From an uncultured Pseudobdellovibrionaceae bacterium (GTDB taxonomy: Bacteria > Bdellovibrionota > Bdellovibrionia > Bdellovibrionales > Bdellovibrionaceae), in NCBI GenBank assembly GCA_937900305.1, contig CALCCV010000573.1, forward strand, positions 1-17,092: a DNA stretch of 17,092 bases, written 5' to 3'. The notes under the pieces are model-generated. The model was not told where the DNA came from and ran no database searches. It saw only the letters and a list, made by a program, of their open reading frames with translations. Positions 7,326 to 14,817 of the stretch are shown one piece after another (within the stretch, counting starts at the first letter, position 1; each line of letters begins with the position of its first letter). The translations under genes were made by a program, and so were the position numbers.

Positions 7326-7404
7326 CGTATTCGACCAGAATACGCCTCGAGAGGTTCCTGGATGTTGGTCTGGGGAGGCTCGAGCCGTAGACTTTCAGTC
7401 TACG
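7326..7404. promoter_or_regulatory. Cluster of three perfect dyads in divergent control region
   Basis: Within 79 bp lie CGTATTC-GACCA-GAATACG (7326-7344), GGCTCGAGCC (7377-7386) and CGTAGACT-TTC-AGTCTACG (7386-7404). A further GAATACG half-site is at 7280-7286, just upstream of the TIGR02147 start, and CGTATAC is at 7424-7430. The cluster sits between the divergent TIGR02147 gene and the beta-propeller gene. It could be operator DNA for one of the adjacent DNA-binding proteins, or a structured leader RNA of the propeller gene. Confidence 0.55.
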
Positions 7405-7493
7405 CAAATTTGAGATTTTTGGGCGTATACAAAATGTGCTTCTACTTTTTGAGGCGGCTTTTGGCGAACATGAAAATGCACAAAGGGGAAAAG

Positions 7494-9497
7494 ATGAAGC
7501 AATCAAAAGTCAAACAAGTAACGATGAGGCCATCAAAAATGAAACAATCAAAAAAAATGGAATGGATTTTAGGCGCAATGATTCTTGCCATCGCAGGATG
7601 TAGTCGGACCAATCTCAATCTCAGCGAGGCAGAAATGCCACCTCCCAAGATCGATATGAAGTTGCCAGAATTCAAAACTCAAATGATCAAATTCACAAGT
7701 TGCCAAGATGTATTGGACTGGGCTCGCGAGCGGGAAAGAGAAATCGATCTGGAGATGCAAAAATATAGCGACTACAATCAAGGCGCCACGCCAACGGAGA
7801 ATTCAGTTGCCGCTCCGGCATTATCCACCGAGAGTTACCAAACAAATATTCAAGAAGCCGGTATTGACGAACCGGATGTCTTAAAAGTGGACTCCAACTT
7901 TGCCTTCCACAGTCGAGGGAGTCAGGTGGTCGTCATCGACCGCAACTTAAAAAAAGTCAAACAGACCTTAATTCCCGCGTCGGCCCAAAACATTCGCATT
8001 CTGAAAATCGAAGAACGGCTGATTCTCCTCTACGATGTGGTGGATGAGAATGGCTCGTTCACCAACTCCTACTCCAATTCCAGTTTAGGACGAACCGGGC
8101 TCAGCATCTTTGAACAAAGATCTTCCGACTGGGTTTTGACTTCGACGCAACTCTTGCCGGGGAAATTTTTTCGAGCACGATCGGTGGAGGGTCGATTGAT
8201 TTTGTTTTCCCAAATCGCTGCAAGTCACAAGGACCTGCCGCGCGCCTTGGTCAGTTTCCAAAATCAATTTCCAGAATCTTGTGGGCAGACCTATCAACCG
8301 ATTTTGGACGATCTGTTTTCGACAATCACTTTCGCCTACGACGTTTCGTTTCCGTCGGGCAGTTTGAACCTTTCCGCGCACGTGCTGCCGGGCCGAGTGA
8401 ACGAATTTTATGCCAGCTCATCCGGATTTTATTTTTTGACAAGTGCGCCGCAGTGGTTTTCGTGGGACTCGCGCCATTTGGCAGATACGCTCGGTATTCA
8501 AAAATTCAATTTTGACAATGCAGGACTGACGGCGCAGTCGGTGGCTGTGGTGCCAGGGAATATTCGAAACTCCTGGAGCGTCAAGGATTTCGAAGAGGGT
8601 CGATTTTTGGCCGTAGCCACCACTTTCAACTTCCAAGGATCGACCGCTAACAAACTGTTTGTTTTAGACACCTCGCAAGCGCAGATGACCTTGCATGGCC
8701 AGTCTGAAGCCTTTGGATTGCACGAAGACTTGCGAGCGGTGCGTTTTGTTGGAAAGTCTATGTATGCTGTGACTTTCAAAAAAACAGATCCCCTGTTTCA
8801 CTTTGATATCACAGATTTGGCTCATCCGATTTTGATTTCGGAGTTGAAAGTGCCAGGATTTTCGGCTTATTTGCATCCGATCGGTGAAAATCAGATCCTG
8901 GGTTTGGGTTACGATGCTATCGATAAGGGCAGTTTCGCTTGGTGGCAAGGACTCAAACTTTCGATTTTTGAAAATCACCAAAACGAGGACCTCAGGGAGG
9001 CGGATCATAAAATTTTTGGCTCACGGGGAAGCTACACGCCGGTGGTCGATGATCACACGGCCTTTCAATGGATGCCGCAAGAGAGACTCGTCAGTTTTCC
9101 CACTCTTCAAACAGAAGACTCAGGAAGTGAATCTGTGGCGGGTGCAGTGATCAGCAGCGGATTGCAAGTCGTGAGGGTCGCTGCCGATGGGAGTTTGACG
9201 CCGGTGGAGCTTGTTTCTCATCGCAGCTGGATATCGCCGGGGTGCTGGAACCAAATGGCCAAGCAGTCCATTTGGTGGCAAATGTCTTTGGGCAGCTGGG
9301 GCAGCTCACTGCCGAAGCCGTTTCAATATTACGATGTCGAACGACTTATGAAAGATACAGATGGTTCGTTCTGGAGTTTCTCGCGCTACGGTTTTCGTCG
9401 ACACGAGCCAAACTCTTTGACTGTCCTCTCTGCAGAGCCCTACGACCCATTGATTGATATCTGTGGACCTGCAGCTCCGTTTCCCACCGAGATGTGA
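7494..9497 (+). CDS. Secreted beta-propeller lipoprotein (Beta_propel, PF09826-like)
   Basis: This is a 667-residue surface protein. The segment TESYQTNIQEAGIDEPDVLKVDSNFAFHSRGSQVVVID is the family signature of the secreted beta-propeller proteins distantly related to WD40 (T-N-x-Q-E-x-G-x-D-E-P-D). Repeated short strands follow (RILKIEERLILLYDV; FFRARSVEGRLILFS; DLRAVRFVGKSMYAVTF), ending in a probable disulfide region. The leader is hydrophobic with lipobox LAIAGC. The start at 7494 is chosen for AAGGGGAAAAG just upstream; it gives an unusual n-region with three MKQSK-like repeats. A later ATG at 7539 (MKQSKKMEWILG) would give a normal-length leader but has no clear ribosome site. The in-frame 44 codons from 7362 cross the dyad cluster and are unlikely to be coding. 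Molecular function is unknown; adhesion or protein binding is typical of the fold. Confidence 0.85.
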   Translation: MKQSKVKQVTMRPSKMKQSKKMEWILGAMILAIAGCSRTNLNLSEAEMPPPKIDMKLPEFKTQMIKFTSCQDVLDWAREREREIDLEMQKYSDYNQGATPTENSVAAPALSTESYQTNIQEAGIDEPDVLKVDSNFAFHSRGSQVVVIDRNLKKVKQTLIPASAQNIRILKIEERLILLYDVVDENGSFTNSYSNSSLGRTGLSIFEQRSSDWVLTSTQLLPGKFFRARSVEGRLILFSQIAASHKDLPRALVSFQNQFPESCGQTYQPILDDLFSTITFAYDVSFPSGSLNLSAHVLPGRVNEFYASSSGFYFLTSAPQWFSWDSRHLADTLGIQKFNFDNAGLTAQSVAVVPGNIRNSWSVKDFEEGRFLAVATTFNFQGSTANKLFVLDTSQAQMTLHGQSEAFGLHEDLRAVRFVGKSMYAVTFKKTDPLFHFDITDLAHPILISELKVPGFSAYLHPIGENQILGLGYDAIDKGSFAWWQGLKLSIFENHQNEDLREADHKIFGSRGSYTPVVDDHTAFQWMPQERLVSFPTLQTEDSGSESVAGAVISSGLQVVRVAADGSLTPVELVSHRSWISPGCWNQMAKQSIWWQMSLGSWGSSLPKPFQYYDVERLMKDTDGSFWSFSRYGFRRHEPNSLTVLSAEPYDPLIDICGPAAPFPTEM

Positions 9498-9498
9498 T

Positions 9499-10215
9499 CT
9501 ACTTTGCTCCAAACAGTGTGTTGATTTGCTCGGCGGTAAGGGTTTCAAATTTCGCCGAGTGAATCGCAGAATTTATCTCACGCAAGCGATCAATGTCTGG
9601 AGTGAAATCCCAGAGCCACTCGTGCACTAATAAAAACGAAGCCTGCTGAGGGAAATCCCTCAGTAAAATAGGTAAAACTCGAGCGTCATAGATATAAAGA
9701 ATCGATTCATCATCTTTGACCCTAACGATCGAACGACGCACACGAAACGTGGGATCCTCTTGAATTTCGCGAGGACAATTTGCCGGTAACGCTCCCAAAT
9801 AATCCTCTGAAAGCTCTGGACCCACATACTTCCAATCGAAAAAAGACCAGGATCGCTTGGGAACGGGCACTCCCGGCACTGGGTTTTGTAAGCCCGCGAC
9901 GAAATCCGCAAAAGAGTGGGCCAGATGAGAATTTCCCTTTGCTAAAATCTTGCTGATTCTCAGAACTGATTCATCCCAACTGGGCACGGGAGCGAAGTTT
10001 GCTGTAGGGTGCCTTTGGCGGGCAATGACGTAGTCGAGAGAATAGAGAGACGCAACTGGAAAAGCGGCGGGCGAGGCAAAGCAGCGAATCACATCGCCCC
10101 CGTTGCTCACCGATCCCCCATAGGCCAGGGCGAGCGAACTGATCCCGAAGGCGAGACTGGCACTGATCCATCGAATTAAAATGGGGCCATTTATTTGGCC
10201 AACTGTGGTCTTCAT
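9499..10215 (-). CDS. Exported protein, Bdellovibrio-type GNGGD family
   Basis: This 238-residue protein has a signal peptide (ISASLAFGISSLALA) with probable cleavage before YGGSVSNGGDVIRC. The Gly/Asn-rich mature start followed by LDYVIARQ is a pattern I associate with abundant exported proteins of Bdellovibrio. A later block, SFLLVHEWLWDFTPDIDRLREIN, carries an H-E pair in a helix; no catalytic function is established. The ATG at 10215 overlaps the stop of the TIGR02147 gene by four bases (ATGA), implying coupled translation. The stop is one base from that of the convergent beta-propeller gene, leaving no room for a terminator. Confidence 0.75.
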   Translation of the reverse strand: MKTTVGQINGPILIRWISASLAFGISSLALAYGGSVSNGGDVIRCFASPAAFPVASLYSLDYVIARQRHPTANFAPVPSWDESVLRISKILAKGNSHLAHSFADFVAGLQNPVPGVPVPKRSWSFFDWKYVGPELSEDYLGALPANCPREIQEDPTFRVRRSIVRVKDDESILYIYDARVLPILLRDFPQQASFLLVHEWLWDFTPDIDRLREINSAIHSAKFETLTAEQINTLFGAK

Positions 10216-11027
10216 GAAGAAAGTCCTTTTGATTTCGGGTTTGAAGTTCCGGTGGGATGATCCACCCGAAACATTTGCATATTGAATTGATAGACGCTGC
10301 CGGATTTGGATTTGCCAAATTGCTTTTCAAAGCGCCGTTGAAAACGGACTAAGGCGGCTTTGGCTTCGATGATTTTCTTTTCGTCAAAGCTGAGAGTCAG
10401 AGATTCAAAATGGCGTGTCTCAATTGGTTGACGATCTAAGGCTTCGGCTCCTTTTTCTAAAATTTGGCGATGATATTTACGGATGGCCTCGGACGAAATT
10501 TCTTTAATACGGTAACTCTGGATAGCCTTGGCAAAAAAACCATTCTTTATTTTCAAAAGTTCCAAGCGCTGCAATCGGCTGACGGCGAGACTCACTTCCA
10601 AAGAGCTGGCTTGAAGACGGCCTTCGATGTCGGAGAGAGTTGATATTTTGTGGGCGTCGACCAGCTCCAAAATCGCAAAGTGCAATGGGTCGGCGATGAG
10701 ATTGAAATGATCCAATTCTAAATAATAAGTTTCGTCGGACCTGGGCGCGCGCGCCCCATTTGCGGAACCATCAGAGGCATGGGCTTCCAGCAGACGCTCA
10801 TTCACGGATTTTAAAAAATAAGTGACTTTACTTCCAGTCCACGACAAACGAGCCGAAATTTTGAAAGCCCGTTGTTGGCTCAAAAGTCGTTTGCGATGAA
10901 AGATCAGACTCAGAAAGCCCGGGGAAACTTCGATGTCTCTGGCAAACGCTCGTTCAGAGTATTCAGGTCGGCGTTGGCGTCGTTCGATCAACTCTTGTTT
11001 CAACATTTCGACGTAATCGTTTTCCAT
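10212..11027 (-). CDS. TIGR02147-family protein, intact copy
   Basis: This 271-residue paralog of the interrupted gene at 6420-7271 shows the same order of segments: an HTH-like N-terminus (YSERAFARDIEVSPGFLSLIFHRKRLLS), a middle helical region (DHFNLIADPLHFAILELV), a second winged-helix-like block (LEVSLAVSRLQRLELLKIKNG) and the family C-terminus (FESLTLSFDEKKI ... VYQFNMQMFRV). Likely a DNA-binding regulator, though the family has no demonstrated role that I know of. Start choice is unclear: ATG 11027 lacks a good ribosome site, while an in-frame GTG at 11036 has AGGG six bases upstream. A perfect TATAAT overlaps ATG 11027. The stop overlaps the exported-protein start downstream, so the two form an operon. 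Confidence 0.8.
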   Translation of the reverse strand: MENDYVEMLKQELIERRQRRPEYSERAFARDIEVSPGFLSLIFHRKRLLSQQRAFKISARLSWTGSKVTYFLKSVNERLLEAHASDGSANGARAPRSDETYYLELDHFNLIADPLHFAILELVDAHKISTLSDIEGRLQASSLEVSLAVSRLQRLELLKIKNGFFAKAIQSYRIKEISSEAIRKYHRQILEKGAEALDRQPIETRHFESLTLSFDEKKIIEAKAALVRFQRRFEKQFGKSKSGSVYQFNMQMFRVDHPTGTSNPKSKGLSS

Positions 11028-11056
11028 TATACCCACTCAATGCCCTAATTTTTCAA
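11026..11056 (-). promoter_or_regulatory. Possible promoter overlapping TIGR02147 start
   Basis: On the minus strand, TTGAAA (11056-11051) precedes a perfect TATAAT (11031-11026) by 19 bp, and the TATAAT shares its last bases with the ATG at 11027. If used, transcription would begin inside the annotated start and translation would have to use a later codon such as ATG 11006. The spacing is longer than ideal. Confidence 0.3.
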
Positions 11057-11152
11057 TGCCGTCTAACAAACAAATTGCTTACCACCAGTAAAGGTATTGT
11101 TTACAGAGTCCCAATTCTTGCGACCAGGGGCGACTTTGCCGATTCCCTCAGG

Positions 11153-11181
11153 TTGAATTTTTGAACAAAGCCGGGTAGAAG
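11153..11181 (+). promoter_or_regulatory. Candidate promoter of exported protein at 11203
   Basis: TTGAAT (11153-11158) and TAGAAG (11176-11181) are separated by 17 bp, each 4/6 to the sigma-70 consensus, and lie just upstream of the ribosome site at 11193-11199. Confidence 0.35.
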
Positions 11182-11202
11182 TGGAGCAGAAATGAGGTGC
11201 AA

Positions 11203-11652
11203 ATGAAATCTTTAAAGCCAATTTTTGCCGTGTCAATTCAGCCAACTTTAATGGCTCTGGTTCTGAGCTTTCCGTTGGTGACAGCGGCTGCCGTGCCCAA
11301 AGCCACATGTCGAATGTGGATGGTTAAAAACGGTGTAAAAATTGAAGACAATCGCACAGAGATCAAACCGAGTTTAGATGGTAAATCTTTTTACTCTCTC
11401 ACCTGGGCGAATCACACAGCGCACATTCGCTTTGCTAACGACTTTTTGTCTGCTGAGGATCGTTCGTATTTTGAGGGTTTGGTGAAAAACTACACGATGA
11501 TTGTCAAAAAAGAACAAGAGCTGGTGCACCCTAACGCTAAGGGTGAGTACATTGTGCAAATGGACAATGTGGCCGATGTGCTGGAGCAGCCTCGCGGCAG
11601 TGAGTCTGAGGACTTTGACTCCATCGGTCTGACCTGCACAGTGCAACACTGA
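11203..11652 (+). CDS. Small exported protein of unknown function
   Basis: This 149-residue protein begins MKSLKPIFAVSIQPTLMALVLSFPLVTAAA, a signal peptide with probable cleavage after AAA. The start at 11203 follows GAGGTG at good spacing; an in-frame ATG at 11197 is less well placed. The mature part is short and soluble (WMVKNGVKIEDNRTEIKPS; LSAEDRSYFEGLVKNYTMIV), with two cysteines, one near each end (CRMW and LTCTVQH), that could form one disulfide. I do not recognise a family. It is divergent from the TIGR02147 gene and may share its control region. Confidence 0.7.
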   Translation: MKSLKPIFAVSIQPTLMALVLSFPLVTAAAVPKATCRMWMVKNGVKIEDNRTEIKPSLDGKSFYSLTWANHTAHIRFANDFLSAEDRSYFEGLVKNYTMIVKKEQELVHPNAKGEYIVQMDNVADVLEQPRGSESEDFDSIGLTCTVQH

Positions 11653-11693
11653 TTCATTGTCCGAAGTATCTGAACGCCGCTGATGGCCAATGG

Positions 11694-11723
11694 TTGGATG
11701 GTCGACCAGGTTCCCTCTAGAAT
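11694..11723 (+). promoter_or_regulatory. Candidate promoter of the two-component pair
   Basis: TTGGAT (11694-11699, 4/6) and TAGAAT (11718-11723, 5/6) are separated by 18 bp and lie about 34 bp upstream of the response regulator start codon. Confidence 0.45.
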
Positions 11724-11749
11724 CTGGGGTAGGAGATCTGGCCTAGGAG
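11722..11749 (+). repeat. 14-bp tandem duplication carrying two ribosome sites
   Basis: ATCTGGGGTAGGAG (11722-11735) is followed directly by ATCTGGCCTAGGAG (11736-11749), 12 of 14 bases identical. Each copy ends in AGGAG. The second sits 7 bases from the GTG start of the response regulator. Confidence 0.8.
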
Positions 11750-11756
11750 ACGCGAC

Positions 11757-12428
11757 GTGAAAATATTGATTGCCGAAGATGATGTGGAGACCGGCGAGTT
11801 CATAGTGCAGGGCCTGCAAGAGCAGGGTCACGTGGTTGATCTTGCGCAGGACGGAGTTTCAGCTTTGGACCTCGCCCGCCATGGAATGTATGAAGTCATC
11901 GTGCTCGATCGCATGTTGCCCCAGTTAGATGGTCTCAGTTTGTTGAAGTCATTGAGGCAGTCGAATGTTCAAACGCCCGTCATGTTTTTAACAGCGATGG
12001 GTGGTATTGCTGATCGAGTGGACGGGTTGGAGAGCGGTGGCGATGACTATTTGGTCAAGCCATTTGCATTCTCTGAATTTCACGCCCGCATTTGTTCTCT
12101 GGGTCGACGGCCACCGTTGGGCGAACCAGCCATGAAACTCAAAGTTGCCGATCTCGAACTCGATCAAATTTCGCGAAGTGTTCGGCGCGCCGGGAAGGTC
12201 ATTGATCTTCAACCCACAGAATACCGGTTGTTAGAGCACCTCATGAAAAATGTCGATCGCATCGTCACCCGATCGATGTTGCTCGAATCTGTTTGGCAAT
12301 TCAATTTCGATCCCAAGACCAACATCGTCGAAACTCATGTCAGCCGTTTGCGAGCCAAAGTGGATCGAGGTTTCGAAAAAGAACTGATTCTGACTGTGCG
12401 AGGATCTGGATACAAAATGCTCAGTTGA
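11757..12428 (+). CDS. OmpR-family response regulator
   Basis: A 223-residue two-domain regulator. The receiver domain (about residues 1-115) has the acidic pair E7/D8/D9, phosphoacceptor D51 in VIVLDRMLP, switch T79 (FLTA) and K101 (VKPF). The C-terminal winged helix (about 125-222) has the typical LQPTEYRLLEHLMKN, SRLRAKVD recognition helix and VRGSGYKML wing. The start is GTG behind AGGAGA. Closest in style to the CusR/QseB group. It is followed 31 bp later by its sensor kinase and probably activates genes once phosphorylated at D51; targets are unknown. Confidence 0.93.
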   Translation: MKILIAEDDVETGEFIVQGLQEQGHVVDLAQDGVSALDLARHGMYEVIVLDRMLPQLDGLSLLKSLRQSNVQTPVMFLTAMGGIADRVDGLESGGDDYLVKPFAFSEFHARICSLGRRPPLGEPAMKLKVADLELDQISRSVRRAGKVIDLQPTEYRLLEHLMKNVDRIVTRSMLLESVWQFNFDPKTNIVETHVSRLRAKVDRGFEKELILTVRGSGYKMLS

Positions 12429-12459
12429 CCAGGTTGAGGAATCAGGTATTTGAAAGTCA

Positions 12460-13953
12460 ATGCGAAATGCCCACGGGTTGTCGACACCCATCAAAATGAC
12501 TTTATTGTACGCCATCTTCTTTTGCCTTTCGGTCATTGTGTTGGGCGGAATTGTATTTGTTGGAATTCGCAACTCCCTCGAAAGTCAACTCAAAGCCCAC
12601 ATGGAGCGCAATTCTGGGGAGCTATTGGGCGAATATCGTCAAGAGGGCCTGGCAGAGCTCCGCCATGCCATTCACGAACGTCTGGTTGAGAACCTGCCCA
12701 GCCGCCTATGGTACAGTCTGCGAGGGCCCAACGGGAAAGTTGAATTTGATCCTTTACCCGGTTTTCCTGAATCAGGCTGGCACACCTTAGAAGCTCCCGA
12801 GGAGCTTCTGGTTTTTTCAACTCAATTAGAAGATGGATATACGTTTGCAATCACTTCTCCGTTGAACGAAATTCGCGAAGCCGAACGGGCAGTGAGCAAC
12901 ACTTTCACTGCAGCTGTCCTGCTGATACTTTTTTTTGGAATGGCGGGTGGGTATGTCTTTACCCGGCAATTTTTGGCGAAGTTGGATCGACTTCGAAAAG
13001 CGGCCGACACCATTGGTAACGGAGATCTTCGCCATCGAATTCCCTTGAACGGAAGCGGCGATGACTTTGACCAACTCGCGAACATCATCAACACGATGTT
13101 GGGTCGAATCGAGAGTTTATTGTTGGAAGTGCAACAGGTGTCGACGAACATCGCCCACGATTTGCGAACTCCGCTGGGCCGAATTCGCCAAAAGTTAGAG
13201 ACGTTGGCGCGCTCGCCGCAGACGGAAGCTCCGACACGTGAAGTGATCGAGTCCGTTATTTCTCTCCTGGACGACACACTCGCTACATTTTCAGCGCTTT
13301 TACGAATTGCTGAATTGAAATCGGGAGCTCGACGTTCGGGATTTGTCGACGTGAATCTCACTCTGATTCTCGAAAATTTAGTGACGGCCTATAGTGCGAG
13401 TGCGGAAGAGTCTGGTCGCAAGTTGATTTTGCAAGTGGACCGTCGATTGATGATGTTGGGCGATCGAGCGCTGTTAACGCAGCTGTTTGCCAATCTGATT
13501 GAGAATTCACTTTTGCACACGCCGGTCGGTACCGAGATCACGTTGCTGGCCTGTCGGGTTGGTCGCTATCTAGAGGTCACGGTGCAAGACAACGGCCCCG
13601 GAGTGCCTGCCAAGGAGTTGTCGCAAATTCTCAAGCCTTTTTACAAGTTGAACCGCAGTCGAACGGACTCGACCGGGGGACTAGGATTGAGTTTGGTGGC
13701 GGCAATTGCTAAAATTCACGACGCGAAGTTGTTGCTCTCCGATGCTCAGCCAGGTTTGCGTGTGGTGACGGTTTTTCGCGGGCGCGAAAGGTCTCGTGAA
13801 AAATCTAAAGATCGGTCAACGCGGTTTCGCCGTCAGGCCATATTTTCTTTTGAGAGTTTCACTGGGTATGATCAAGAAGCACGCCCAGGCCGCCCCGAGC
13901 GAAAGGCCCGCGGTGACATCGCTGGGAAAATGAACTCCCACATAGACCCGTGA
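12460..13953 (+). CDS. Sensor histidine kinase with unusual C-terminal tail
   Basis: A 497-residue membrane kinase partnering the response regulator upstream. TM1 is at about residues 13-35, followed by a periplasmic sensor loop of about 110 residues, TM2 at about 149-167, a HAMP linker, then the H-box (AHDLRTPLGRIR, H233), N-box (NLIENSLLHTP, N345/N349), G1 (DNGPG, 377-381) and G2 (GGLGLSL, 406-412). The kinase fold is complete by about residue 440 (GLRVVTVF). The last 45 or so residues are basic and read antisense through the PAP2 gene for 138 bp, so they probably arose by loss of an earlier stop. The ribosome site before ATG 12460 is weak, suggesting coupling to the upstream gene. Confidence 0.92.
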   Translation: MRNAHGLSTPIKMTLLYAIFFCLSVIVLGGIVFVGIRNSLESQLKAHMERNSGELLGEYRQEGLAELRHAIHERLVENLPSRLWYSLRGPNGKVEFDPLPGFPESGWHTLEAPEELLVFSTQLEDGYTFAITSPLNEIREAERAVSNTFTAAVLLILFFGMAGGYVFTRQFLAKLDRLRKAADTIGNGDLRHRIPLNGSGDDFDQLANIINTMLGRIESLLLEVQQVSTNIAHDLRTPLGRIRQKLETLARSPQTEAPTREVIESVISLLDDTLATFSALLRIAELKSGARRSGFVDVNLTLILENLVTAYSASAEESGRKLILQVDRRLMMLGDRALLTQLFANLIENSLLHTPVGTEITLLACRVGRYLEVTVQDNGPGVPAKELSQILKPFYKLNRSRTDSTGGLGLSLVAAIAKIHDAKLLLSDAQPGLRVVTVFRGRERSREKSKDRSTRFRRQAIFSFESFTGYDQEARPGRPERKARGDIAGKMNSHIDP

Positions 13954-14517
13954 AAAACTGACGAGCAAAGCAATGCAAAGGCACATCAAGAAGAGAACCG
14001 ATTTGGCTCGGTGTGAGGGATAGTGTCTCGCCGTCAGAAAAAATAAAGTGCCATAGATGGCTGCTGTCGCCAGTGAATGTCCGCTCGGAAACGACAGTCC
14101 ATCCACGTCAACCAGGCGGGGAATCAATGTGGGACGTTCGCGACCCACGATGTTTTTTACCACTCGAATCAACACCCATGCCCCGATACTGGCGCACAAC
14201 ATGTGCGCTGCTGAAAGGCGGTCGCGGCCCAACCAAAATAAAACAGTGGCCACGGTCGTGAGCAAGCTCATCACGGTGAGTGAGCCCAGGGCCGTCAATT
14301 GAATGAATATTTCATTCAATCCAGGTGTTCGCAACTTTGCCAAACTCAGCATCAATTCATTGTCGAGGCTATACAGAGCTTCGCTTGTTGCATTGGTTTT
14401 CAACGTAAAAACAATCAGGGCAAAGACCAGAAGCGTCAGTGCAATGGGCAGGTAGGGAAATAATTTGAAGCGCCAAGGGGGTTGTCTTTCGCTCGCGGCG
14501 GTGGATTTTTTTTTCAT
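13816..14517 (-). CDS. PAP2-family membrane phosphatase
   Basis: A 233-residue integral membrane protein with the three lipid phosphatase motifs: K121-x6-R128-P129 (KNIVGRERP), PSGHS (144-148, catalytic H147) and S189-R190-x5-H196-x3-D200 (SRVYVGVHFPSD). Five to six hydrophobic helices are visible (for example IALTLLVFALIVF, SVLFLMCLCIALLVSF). Family members remove phosphate from phosphatidic acid, PGP or undecaprenyl-PP at the membrane; which substrate applies here cannot be told. The 3' end overlaps the convergent histidine kinase frame by 138 bp. Confidence 0.93.
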   Translation of the reverse strand: MKKKSTAASERQPPWRFKLFPYLPIALTLLVFALIVFTLKTNATSEALYSLDNELMLSLAKLRTPGLNEIFIQLTALGSLTVMSLLTTVATVLFWLGRDRLSAAHMLCASIGAWVLIRVVKNIVGRERPTLIPRLVDVDGLSFPSGHSLATAAIYGTLFFLTARHYPSHRAKSVLFLMCLCIALLVSFSRVYVGVHFPSDVTAGLSLGAAWACFLIIPSETLKRKYGLTAKPR

Positions 14518-14523
14518 TCGTCC

Positions 14524-14552
14524 AGTATGTTCAGAAAATCGAACAGTGTCAA
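14524..14552 (-). promoter_or_regulatory. Promoter of PAP2 gene, possibly leaderless
   Basis: On the minus strand, TTGACA (14552-14547, perfect -35) is followed by a 17-bp spacer and CATACT (14529-14524, 4/6 to -10). Only six bases separate the -10 from the ATG at 14517, so transcription would start at or next to the start codon. Confidence 0.55.
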
Positions 14553-14740
14553 AACGCTTGCTTTGCTTCTTCTCGGGTTTTGAAGCTCCTGAGATAGACC
14601 AGTCCTGTCTTTTAGCGACCGTTTGGCGGAATACTAGTATACAGAATAAGCCTCGCTAAAAGATTCTCCACCAGATGGCGTATTTTATAGAGGTCAGAGT
14701 CAAGCTCGGGATTGGGCTTCCATGCTGATGGCTGGGGAGT
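14553..14740. other. Intergenic region, PAP2 to trypsin
   Basis: This is the non-coding stretch left between the PAP2 promoter and the trypsin terminator. It holds a perfect 10-bp palindrome ATACTAGTAT at 14631-14640. Otherwise I see no gene or RNA with support. Confidence 0.5.
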
Positions 14741-14768
14741 AAAAAAAAGCCCTCCGGTGGAGGGCTTT
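14741..14768 (-). terminator. Rho-independent terminator of trypsin gene
   Basis: On the minus strand, AAAGCCCTCC-ACC-GGAGGGCTTT forms a perfect 10-bp stem with a 3-base loop (14768-14746), running into eight T residues in all (14748-14741). It lies about 50 bases after the trypsin stop. Confidence 0.95.
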
Positions 14769-14817
14769 GGGTTCGAATAGAAATTTGTGAACTGAAAGCT
14801 GAACTTGAACTTTGAGT

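Noticed and set aside
7387..7403. tRNA anticodon-arm look-alike (GTAGA-CTTTCAG-TCTAC)
   Set aside because: There is no matching acceptor stem, D-arm or T-arm around it; it is better read as a dyad.
7362..7493. N-terminal extension of the beta-propeller gene
   Set aside because: It crosses the dyad cluster, has no ribosome site and places 44 odd residues before a normal lipoprotein leader.
7141..7506. Minus-strand 121-codon frame
   Set aside because: It lies antisense to the propeller start and out of frame with the TIGR02147 gene; composition is unlike a real protein.
12822..13361. Minus-strand 179-codon frame
   Set aside because: It is the antisense shadow of the histidine kinase, which has full motif support.
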